13,966 nucleotides of DNA from an uncultured bacterium (GTDB taxonomy: Bacteria; Bacteroidota; Bacteroidia; Sphingobacteriales; Sphingobacteriaceae): positions 1 to 13,966 of the forward strand of contig CAJBVG010000236.1 of NCBI GenBank assembly GCA_903958995.1, given 5' to 3'. Each line of letters begins with the position of its first letter. The stretch's first letter is position 1. The notes under the pieces were generated by a model. The model was not told where the DNA came from. It worked only from the letters and a program-made list of their open reading frames with translations, and made no database searches. Of this stretch, positions 1 to 4,914 are shown piece after piece. The translations under genes and the position numbers were made by a program.

Positions 1-202
1 GAGGGCTCTACTCACAAAAGTTTCTAACATCGTTCGTCGATGCGGATCACAGAAGCTTTCGGGATTGTGTGCTCGTTTAAAAAATCATTTTTTATTTTCT
101 AGAAGTTTTTGTTATGACTTTGCAGTGAACCTTGCACTACATTGCTTTGATTGGGGTTTTTGTCAGGAACTTGGTGTATTTGGAGGGAGGTGGCAGATGT
201 GG
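1..202. repeat. Two-block direct repeat, copy 1 (partial at window edge)
   Basis: Bases 1-100 match 1041-1140 with a single mismatch (t at 41, a at 1081). After an unrelated spacer, bases 166-202 match 1181-1217 with one mismatch. The spacer is 65 bp here and 40 bp in the second copy. This copy precedes the lipoprotein gene at 323 and probably extends upstream of the window. No open frame runs through it, so it looks like an intergenic repeat, not a gene fragment. Its function is unknown. Confidence 0.9.
119..135. repeat. 17-bp short repeat, first copy (second at 2553-2569)
   Basis: The sequence tttgcagtgaaccttgc recurs at 2553-2569 with one substitution (a for g at the ninth base). A weaker version lies near 1149-1162. 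In each place it is followed within about 25-50 bp by a cttgg(g)tgtatt-like stretch. This suggests a degenerate dispersed intergenic family with at least three members in the first 2.6 kb. Confidence 0.5.
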
Positions 203-270
203 TGTGTTTGAATAATTTGTGCTAATTACAAATGGCTGAATATGGATTTTTTTAATGGCAAAAAATACCT

Positions 271-278
271 TATATTTA
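271..278 (+). promoter_or_regulatory. Weak candidate -7 element for the lipoprotein at 323
   Basis: TATATTTA matches the Bacteroidota -7 consensus TAnnTTTG in all but the last base and lies about 45 bp before the ATG. No TTG is seen at the expected -33 distance, so this is only a tentative call. Confidence 0.25.
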
Positions 279-322
279 TTACTTAATAATTCATAAAAAA
301 ATTACAAAAAAAATAGAAACTT

Positions 323-721
323 ATGAAAAAACTAATATTTTCAATAATTGCAATCTTTTGTTTAATAGCATGTTCTAAGGAATCTAGTACAACTAAACCT
401 TCAATTGAAGTATACGGTAAATGGGAAGTATTAAAATATGAAGAATTAATTAATGATACGGTTGATTATTCTTATAGTGGTAAGCAAAATGATTTTATTG
501 AATTTAAAGAAGATAAAAAATATTTTTTATCAATTGACAAATCGTATGATGGCGTATTAGACAGCGGAACATTTGAAATCAATGGGAATAGTTTATTAAT
601 CGACTCAACTGATATTTGGGTTTTAACCTCTGAAACATCAACTTTAGCTACATTAGAGCGAAGTAAAATAGTACAATCAAACAAAGAACGTTTTGTATTT
701 TATTTAAGCAAATTACAATAA
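323..721 (+). CDS. Small lipocalin-like lipoprotein
   Basis: This 132-residue protein begins with a short charged N-terminus and a hydrophobic segment ending in the lipobox LIAC. Cys17 should be the lipidated residue, so the mature protein is probably membrane-anchored. After a low-complexity Ser/Thr linker comes a YGKWEVLKYEE stretch (about residues 31-41). That is the typical first strand of the small lipocalin-like lipoproteins common in Bacteroidota, with alternating beta-strand-like segments after it. The ATG at 323 is preceded by an A-rich leader without Shine-Dalgarno, as is usual in this phylum. It is monocistronic, with repeat-rich DNA on both sides. The lipoprotein call is firm. The lipocalin-like fold is inferred from the WxV pattern and the size. 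No ligand or role can be given. Confidence 0.8.
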   Translation: MKKLIFSIIAIFCLIACSKESSTTKPSIEVYGKWEVLKYEELINDTVDYSYSGKQNDFIEFKEDKKYFLSIDKSYDGVLDSGTFEINGNSLLIDSTDIWVLTSETSTLATLERSKIVQSNKERFVFYLSKLQ

Positions 722-757
722 ACAACCTAGATGTTTCCTAAACATTTGTTACAGTTC

Positions 758-797
758 CCTGCCTGGCGGCAGACAGGCCTGCCTGGCGGCAGACAGG
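758..797. repeat. Two tandem copies of a 20-bp imperfect palindrome
   Basis: The 20-mer cctgcctggcggcagacagg occurs twice head to tail (758-777 and 778-797) without any difference. Each copy can fold into an 8-bp stem with one C/A mismatch around a gcgg loop. The pair is much more GC-rich than its surroundings. From general knowledge, related cctgcctg...caggcagg palindromes are frequent intergenic repeats in Bacteroidota genomes; I could not verify that here. Confidence 0.85.
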
Positions 798-819
798 GAT
801 TCTGGTCGGGGCCACTTAA

Positions 820-940
820 ATTAATATGTTATTTGTTAATGGGATAATATGTTAATGTCTGCCTCGGCGTTAGACGAGGTGTCAATGTGCTAATGTTAAT
901 TTGAACAATTAGCACATTTGAACAATTTGAACAATTATTT
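820..940. repeat. AT-rich short-word repeat tract
   Basis: The stretch is made of variants of gataatatgttaatg and ttgaacaatt, including cacatttgaacaatttgaacaatt near 911-936. It is interrupted by the inverted repeat cctcg...cgagg at about 861-878. The same gataat.tgttaatg word returns near 2980-2997 and 7322-7352. This marks an interspersed family of this genome. Confidence 0.6.
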
Positions 941-1048
941 ACACGAAGTGTTATACTCTATAACTGCCTCGTTTTAAAACGAGGCAGAAGAGGACGAAGT
1001 CCTCGTGGTGACAAGCTTGCACTCTCGTGCCTTGAGCCCAGAGGGCTC
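941..1048. repeat. Run of six consecutive small inverted repeats
   Basis: Six inverted repeats lie nearly end to end. They are: acac-gaa-gtgt (941-951); gttata-ctc-tataac (950-964); a perfect 24-bp palindrome (964-987) with arms starting ctgcctcg; gaggac-gaa-gtcctc (990-1004); gcac-tctc-gtgc (1019-1030); and gagccc-aga-gggctc (1034-1048). The last one overlaps the start of the second direct-repeat copy. Every stem is perfectly paired. The array could fold as RNA or cruciform DNA, but its function is unknown. Confidence 0.75.
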
Positions 1049-1217
1049 TACTCACAAAAGTTTCTAACATCGTTCGTCGAAGCGGATCACAGAAGCTTTC
1101 GGGATTGTGTGCTCGTTTAAAAAATCATTTTTTATTTTCTTGGGGGTATTGCAGTAGATTGCAATTGACTGTGTTTTTAGGGAACTTGGTGTATTTGGAG
1201 GGAGGTTGCAGATGTGG
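1041..1217. repeat. Two-block direct repeat, copy 2
   Basis: Second copy of the element at 1-202: block A is 1041-1140 and block B is 1181-1217. It lies 90 bp upstream of the leucine-rich-repeat gene, so both copies precede genes for exported proteins in the same orientation. Block A contains tcgttcgtcgaagcg (1070-1084), which recurs exactly in the terminator after the last gene of the window (13920-13934). Confidence 0.9.
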
Positions 1218-1306
1218 GATGGTGTAGATTGTGAATCGGTCTATTAATAAAAAAAGCATTAACTCAATTGTTAAGTGTACCTTATGGATTGAATTCAAAA
1301 AAACAA

Positions 1307-2497
1307 ATGAAAAAATTAGTTACTAAAATTGTAATAATGCTCACATTTGTTTTTACAGGCATTAGCACACAAGCGCAAAATGTAAATATTCCAGATGCTA
1401 TTTTTAAAGCGGCATTGCTTAGCAATGCAAGTATCAATACCAATTTGGATACAGCAATACAAGTTTCTGAAGCGGCTGCATTTACTGGAGTAATAGAAGT
1501 TTCAGAATCAAATATGTCCGATTTGACTGGCATACGAGCATTTACTGCACTTACTGGTTTATCTTGCTCAAGAAATTACTTAACAAGTTTAGATGTATCG
1601 GGCTGCACTGCACTTATTGGTTTGGGGTGTTCTGAAAATCAATTAACAAGTTTGAATATATCGGGCTGCACTGCACTTATTGGTTTGGGGTGTAATAGCA
1701 ATAACTTAACAAGTTTAGATGTATCGGGATTGACCGCACTTACTCGTTTAGATTGTCACAGTAATCACATAACAAGTTTAAATTTATCGGCCTATACTGC
1801 ACTTACTAATTTGAATTGTTTTAATAATTACATAACAAGTTTAAACGTAACGGCTGATACTGCACTTGGATATTTGAATTGTGCAAGTAATCTTTTAACA
1901 AATTTAAATGTATCAAGCAATAATGCTCTTAGTTATTTGAATTGTGCAGGTAATTTTCTAACAAGTTTAAATGTATCGACTAATACTGCTCTTGGCCTTT
2001 TGTATTGTCATGCCAATCAATTAACAAGTTTGGATGTTTCATCTAATGCTACACTTAGCGATTTAATTTGCCATAGCAACCAATTGTTAAACTTAAATGT
2101 AAGCAATGGCCTAAATAAAAGTATGATTTCTTTTGCTGCTGGCAATAATCCAAACCTAAAATGCATTGAAGTAGATGATGCCTCGTGGAGCGCTATTAAT
2201 TTGCATTTTTATGTAGATTCTATCGCATCTTTTAGCGAAGATTGCAGCGCACTTGGTATTTTAGATAACATTCAAAGCAATACGCTTTTGGTCTATCCTA
2301 ACCCAACCAATAACATCATAAACATTGAAGGCTTGAATATAAACGAAAACAATCTAGTTCAAATTTTTGATGTACAAGGAAAATTAGTCATCACAAAAAC
2401 CATCACTGAAAAAGAAACGATAGATTTATCGGAACTTAACAAAGGTGTTTATGTTATTAAGATTGGCGAAGTTGCACAGAGGATTGTGAAGATGTAA
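1307..2497 (+). CDS. Secreted leucine-rich-repeat protein with T9SS C-terminal sorting domain
   Basis: This 396-residue protein has an N-terminal signal peptide ending near TQAQ. It then has a conserved VNIPDAIFKAALL segment typical of Bacteroidota LRR surface proteins. Eight uninterrupted 21-residue repeats follow (about residues 92-259), of the form LTSLDVSxxTALxxLxCxxNx, and then a degenerate ninth. Each unit carries a cysteine at position 17. The last ~69 residues (LVYPNPTNN ... GVYVIKIG ... RIVKM) are a type A T9SS sorting domain, so the protein should cross the outer membrane and be released or anchored on the surface. The frame is open upstream to a TTG at 1268, but the ATG at 1307 begins a normal signal peptide with MKK and is chosen. 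The partner or ligand is unknown; related LRR proteins are often binding proteins. Confidence 0.92.
   Translation: MKKLVTKIVIMLTFVFTGISTQAQNVNIPDAIFKAALLSNASINTNLDTAIQVSEAAAFTGVIEVSESNMSDLTGIRAFTALTGLSCSRNYLTSLDVSGCTALIGLGCSENQLTSLNISGCTALIGLGCNSNNLTSLDVSGLTALTRLDCHSNHITSLNLSAYTALTNLNCFNNYITSLNVTADTALGYLNCASNLLTNLNVSSNNALSYLNCAGNFLTSLNVSTNTALGLLYCHANQLTSLDVSSNATLSDLICHSNQLLNLNVSNGLNKSMISFAAGNNPNLKCIEVDDASWSAINLHFYVDSIASFSEDCSALGILDNIQSNTLLVYPNPTNNIINIEGLNINENNLVQIFDVQGKLVITKTITEKETIDLSELNKGVYVIKIGEVAQRIVKM
1580..2083 (+). repeat. Eight tandem 63-bp coding repeats (LRR units)
   Basis: Eight in-frame units of exactly 63 bp encode the 21-residue leucine-rich repeats. Units 1 and 2 (1580-1642 and 1643-1705) share an identical central block from about atcgggctgc to ttggggtgt, suggesting recent duplication. 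Later units are more diverged at DNA level. The array length is therefore likely to vary between strains. Confidence 0.9.
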
Positions 2498-2520
2498 CTC
2501 AAAATAATAAATTATCAAAG

Positions 2521-2551
2521 AAGCCACGCCCAAAAAAGGTGTGGCTTTTTT
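2521..2551 (+). terminator. Rho-independent terminator of the LRR gene
   Basis: A 10-bp stem (aagccacgcc paired with ggtgtggctt, including one G-T pair) encloses a caaaaaa loop and runs into a six-T tract at 2546-2551. It lies 24 bp after the stop codon at 2495-2497. This is a strong intrinsic terminator. Confidence 0.92.
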
Positions 2552-2552
2552 G

Positions 2553-2569
2553 TTTGCAGTAAACCTTGC
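2553..2569. repeat. 17-bp short repeat, second copy
   Basis: tttgcagtaaaccttgc matches 119-135 with one substitution and is followed about 23 bp later by cttgggtgtatt, resembling the block at 170-180. It begins directly after the T-tract of the LRR terminator. Confidence 0.5.
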
Positions 2570-2619
2570 TTTGTTAGCGCTCGAAGGTGTGACTTGGGTG
2601 TATTCTTGATTTTTTGTAA

Positions 2620-2721
2620 ATTGTTTGCGGAATTAATAGAGCAGACGTAGCAGACTTTTTAATAAAACAAGCAGAAAACCAAACTGAATTAAAAAAATAC
2701 ATCGCAATATCAGAAAAATAG
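2620..2721 (+). pseudogene. 3' remnant of an NAD(P)H-binding SDR-type reductase
   Basis: The plus frame 2620-2721 reads IVCGINRADVADFLIKQAEN, then QTELKKYIAISEK and a stop. The INRADVADFLIKQ motif is characteristic of the C-terminus of atypical short-chain dehydrogenase (NAD(P)H-binding, NmrA-like) proteins. In that family (I/V)SRADVADF is followed by a few tens of residues and the stop. Only about 33 codons remain. A stop (taa, 2617-2619) closes the frame immediately upstream and there is no start, so the N-terminal Rossmann region is missing. I read it as the tail of a decayed gene. The family assignment rests on this one motif recalled from knowledge of the family. Confidence 0.6.
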
Positions 2722-2859
2722 AAATTGCCTAAACACTTGATCCATTAATTCAATACAAAATAACTAATTACAAGTTTTTTAAAATGATAAGTAGAAAAAA
2801 ACAAAGCATGTGCTTTTTTATTTTAATTTATCAGTAAGTTTATTTAATTGATTTAAACT
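2722..2859. other. Short AT-rich spacer between two gene relics
   Basis: Very AT-rich DNA with long A and T runs and no supportable gene or terminator. It may hold the former promoter of the truncated gene at 2860, but no TAnnTTTG element was found. Confidence 0.4.
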
Positions 2860-2994
2860 ATGCATAAACATTTCTTAACAGTAGTCTTATTTTTTTTATT
2901 ACTGAGCAATAAATTGTTAGCGCAAACTCTTCCCCCTATTCAATTAGACCGACCAGATCAAACCGAATGCCCTTTTAATGAGATAATCTGTTAA
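2860..2994 (+). pseudogene. Truncated 5' end of a secreted outer-membrane-type protein
   Basis: ATG at 2860 opens a 44-codon frame with a good signal peptide (MHKHFLTVVLFFLLLSNKLLAQ). It continues LPPIQLDRPDQTECPF, then four further codons (NEII) and Cys-stop. The DRPDQTECPF motif right after the signal peptide is typical of the N-terminus of a family of Bacteroidota outer-membrane beta-barrel proteins annotated as transporter or phenol_MetA_deg-like, which normally exceed 200 residues. Coding similarity ends at Phe39, where the AT-rich dispersed word ttaatgagataatctgttaatg begins (about 2975-2997). The rest of the gene is absent. The truncation is visible in the sequence; the family name is from memory and less certain. 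Confidence 0.6.
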
Positions 2995-3003
2995 TGGGAT
3001 AGG
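2973..3003. repeat. AT-rich dispersed repeat at the truncation point
   Basis: ttttaatgagataatctgttaatgggatagg is a variant of the words at 832-857 (ttaatgggataatatgttaatg) and 7319-7352 (ttaatgagataatatgttaatg). It starts exactly where the coding similarity of the 2860 relic stops. Confidence 0.6.
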
Positions 3004-3024
3004 ATGATATTGCATGTAATTCAA

Positions 3025-3723
3025 TTACCAATGATCAATTACGTTAGCACCACCTCCTATTAAAAAAAGCAAAACCATAATACCCAAAATAAAACCCAAA
3101 ATGGCAAAAATTCTTATTTTAGTTCTTTTGCTTTTCTCTATTTCTGGGGTTTGCTGTTTCCCTTTTAATAATCGTTTAATTAATTTAATAAGGCCATAAA
3201 CTAGCAAAAAGGGAACTACAATTAACCAAAATAATATACTAAGGAAATCTATTGCTCCTAATAATGTAAGTATGATTGCAATGATTACAAAAGAAATTAT
3301 GAACGTTTTAATAAAGCTACTTTTGCTTCTCGGATTCGAATATTTTTTATAGTTGTAGTTATTTATTTTTTTGTTTAAAATGTTTTTGCTTTCATTTTTA
3401 TGTATTGAAATTGAATTTTCAATCGGTTCATCTAAAATATGTTTTGAAGTCTTCAATAAAAATACTTCCTGTTCTGAACTCGAAGCAAAAAGTTGTTCTT
3501 TCTCTTCTACCTGAATGGCTAAAAGTGTTTCAATTGAATCGTTAGATTGGCTTGCTTTTAATTGATTTATACATAAAGAACATTTTCCAAATTTACCACT
3601 ATGTGATAAGTGCTTTGTATAGTCGCTTTCAGATTTTGTAATAATATTTTTATTTAGCGAACATGATGTAATGCCAAGCAATAGAATCAGAATTAAAAAG
3701 CGCATGAACATTAGTAACTTCAT
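3025..3723 (-). CDS. Lipoprotein with three C-terminal membrane segments, function unknown
   Basis: The 232-residue product has a signal sequence with lipobox GITSC (Cys21). A polar region of about 110 residues follows, with a KCSLC pair (Cys48, Cys51) near its start. Hydrophobic stretches lie at about residues 137-156, 158-180 and 205-223, with basic KLIKRLLKGK between the second and third. It ends in GGGANVIDHW. Lipidation plus several helices would place it in the inner membrane. That is unusual, because most Bacteroidota lipoproteins are soluble after the anchor. Alternative in-frame starts exist at Met5 and Met7; the upstream ATG gives the most basic N-terminus. A candidate -7 element sits 61 bp upstream. 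The neighbours give no functional hint and I do not recognise a family. Confidence 0.75.
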   Translation of the reverse strand: MKLLMFMRFLILILLLGITSCSLNKNIITKSESDYTKHLSHSGKFGKCSLCINQLKASQSNDSIETLLAIQVEEKEQLFASSSEQEVFLLKTSKHILDEPIENSISIHKNESKNILNKKINNYNYKKYSNPRSKSSFIKTFIISFVIIAIILTLLGAIDFLSILFWLIVVPFLLVYGLIKLIKRLLKGKQQTPEIEKSKRTKIRIFAILGFILGIMVLLFLIGGGANVIDHW

Positions 3724-3783
3724 ATTTACATTTTATATTTTGAAGTAAATAATCCGCAATATAAATTCATTATTATAATATTC

Positions 3784-3791
3784 CAAAAATA
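3784..3791 (-). promoter_or_regulatory. Candidate -7 promoter element for the 3025-3723 lipoprotein
   Basis: On the minus strand this reads TATTTTTG, a perfect TAnnTTTG. Transcription would start near 3777, leaving a leader of about 54 nt. No TTG is seen at the expected -33 distance, so the call rests on the -7 match alone. Confidence 0.45.
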
Positions 3792-3853
3792 GGTTATTCT
3801 GTAATATCTATAAGTGATAGCGCTATGCTATGTTACTAATTATAGTACTATTG

Positions 3854-4102
3854 CTAGAACATTTTTCTATATATTTCATCTAATGCAACCGCTAGCATTT
3901 CATCTTTTTCAGTAACTGTATTATCAGCGTCGTGAGTTGTTAACTTGATGGAAACCTTATTATAAATGTTGGTCCATTCTGGGTGATGGTTTTGATCGGA
4001 AATAGTTTTAGCGGCTTCTTGCATAAAATGCATCGCCGATTCGAAATCGGGAAAACTAAATGTTTTTTGTAATACGTTATTTTCATTCACCCAATGCATC
4101 AT
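3854..4102 (-). CDS. phhB: Pterin-4a-carbinolamine dehydratase (4a-hydroxytetrahydrobiopterin dehydratase)
   Basis: This 82-residue protein covers nearly the whole PCD fold. The enzyme removes water from 4a-hydroxytetrahydropterin so that the pterin cofactor of aromatic amino acid hydroxylases can be recycled. The family signature is intact: NHHPEWTNIYNKVSIKLTTH followed by DADNTVTEKD. His39, His40 and Pro41 form the active-site HHP motif, His57 is the second conserved histidine, and T64-D67 give the TxKD-like end. The protein is slightly shorter than the usual ~95-110 residues because the N-terminus begins directly at the HWV strand. It lies 21 bp downstream of the SOUL gene and is probably co-transcribed with it. 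No phenylalanine hydroxylase is in view. The gene symbol follows common usage for the family. Confidence 0.93.
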   Translation of the reverse strand: MMHWVNENNVLQKTFSFPDFESAMHFMQEAAKTISDQNHHPEWTNIYNKVSIKLTTHDADNTVTEKDEMLAVALDEIYRKMF

Positions 4103-4123
4103 AAAATTATTTTATAATTAAAT

Positions 4124-4702
4124 TTACTCAACCACTTCAATAGCTACTTCATTCCTGCGATTAATTACATCCCATGGCGCATTGTAGCCCATATACATAT
4201 AGGGACCTATAACGTTTAAATGATTTTTAGAAATAATAGCAGCTAATTTTTTTCTATACTTTTCAATTTTCTTTTCGGATGAAAATCCGCTGTAACGAAT
4301 TACGGCAAGCACTCTTGCTTGTTCTTCTACAATTTCAACTTTATTGGAATTGGGTTTAGGCAATTCTGTTGTCTTGTATTGTTTGGGCATCATAAAATAC
4401 ATACTAGCGGTGTCGCCCATTTTCATGACTACTGGGGCGGTCATGGCAATTTTTTGATTGCGCTCGTTACCGCCAAAAATGTATCCAGCAATGGTTCTGA
4501 ACCCATTACTCATTCTTTGATCTTGTGAACTTTGCGAAAGCTGTGTTTGGGCAATAATCATGGTAGGGTATTCCCTAATTTCCATATCGCCATATTTTTT
4601 AATTACACGGTATGTAGGCATTTCAATGCCATCGGATTTAAATGCAAACAATGCCATAACTACTAAGGTGAGTAAAAGAGCAATCATTAAATACTTTATC
4701 AT
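4124..4702 (-). CDS. SOUL-family heme-binding protein with N-terminal membrane anchor
   Basis: The 192-residue product starts with a hydrophobic segment (about residues 4-21) that looks like a signal anchor or signal peptide. It then has the SOUL/HBP domain: YRVIKKYGDMEIREYP (about residues 31-46), GYIFGGNERNQKIAMTAPV, and the C-terminal GYNAPWDVINRRNEVAIEV. These are hallmark motifs of the SOUL family, whose founding members (p22HBP) bind heme and porphyrins. The bacterial function is not well defined and no specific heme ligand can be pointed to. It is the first gene of a probable two-gene unit with the PCD gene and is divergent from the GH13 gene. The family assignment is strong; heme binding is inferred. 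Confidence 0.92.
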   Translation of the reverse strand: MIKYLMIALLLTLVVMALFAFKSDGIEMPTYRVIKKYGDMEIREYPTMIIAQTQLSQSSQDQRMSNGFRTIAGYIFGGNERNQKIAMTAPVVMKMGDTASMYFMMPKQYKTTELPKPNSNKVEIVEEQARVLAVIRYSGFSSEKKIEKYRKKLAAIISKNHLNVIGPYMYMGYNAPWDVINRRNEVAIEVVE

Positions 4703-4871
4703 AAACTAGTAACAATAACAATGCGAAATAGTTTTATTTTACAAAGGGAAAATATTTTTACAATTACTCCCAGCATAATTGTTGAAGTAATATGCTGAAA
4801 CCCCCTATTGGCTTATTTAGAAGCATTCCCGCAATTCCCTGTTGTAAATGGAAAGTATCTAATTTATTCAG

Positions 4872-4879
4872 TAAATTTG
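4872..4879 (+). promoter_or_regulatory. -7 promoter element of the GH13 gene
   Basis: TAAATTTG is a perfect TAnnTTTG. Transcription would start near 4886, giving a leader of about 30 nt before the ATG at 4915. The nearest upstream TTG (4842-4844) is 27 bp away, longer than the usual 17-23 bp, so the -33 box is unsure. This position also argues against translation starting at the TTG at 4891. Confidence 0.6.
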
Positions 4880-4914
4880 TGTAAACTGAATTGTGTTGTA
4901 CTGTATTTAAACAA

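Larger units (their letters stand above)
722..1306. other. Repeat-rich intergenic region without a gene
   Basis: I see no supportable coding frame in these 585 bases. The region contains the tandem 20-bp palindromic unit (758-797), AT-rich words built on atgttaatg and gaacaatt (about 820-940), a run of six inverted repeats (941-1048), and the second copy of the two-block direct repeat (1041-1217). The last 90 bases lead into the leucine-rich-repeat gene and show no clear TAnnTTTG promoter element. Confidence 0.7.

Noticed and set aside
941..1048. CRISPR array or retron-like non-coding RNA
   Set aside because: The hairpins differ in sequence, there is no repeat-spacer periodicity, and no cas or reverse transcriptase gene is present.
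1268..1306. Upstream TTG extension of the LRR protein (13 extra residues)
   Set aside because: The extension would precede a normal MKK signal peptide; the ATG at 1307 gives a proper export signal.
3817..3826. Palindrome atagcgctat after the PCD gene as a terminator
   Set aside because: It is only 10 bp, lacks a T-tract on the minus strand and is too weak to call.
4703..4871. Promoter for the SOUL gene in the divergent spacer
   Set aside because: No minus-strand TAnnTTTG match was found; a promoter must exist, but I cannot place it.
4891..4914. TTG start adding MCCTVFKQ to the GH13 enzyme
   Set aside because: It lies about 5 nt after the predicted transcription start and would spoil the signal peptide; the ATG at 4915 is better.
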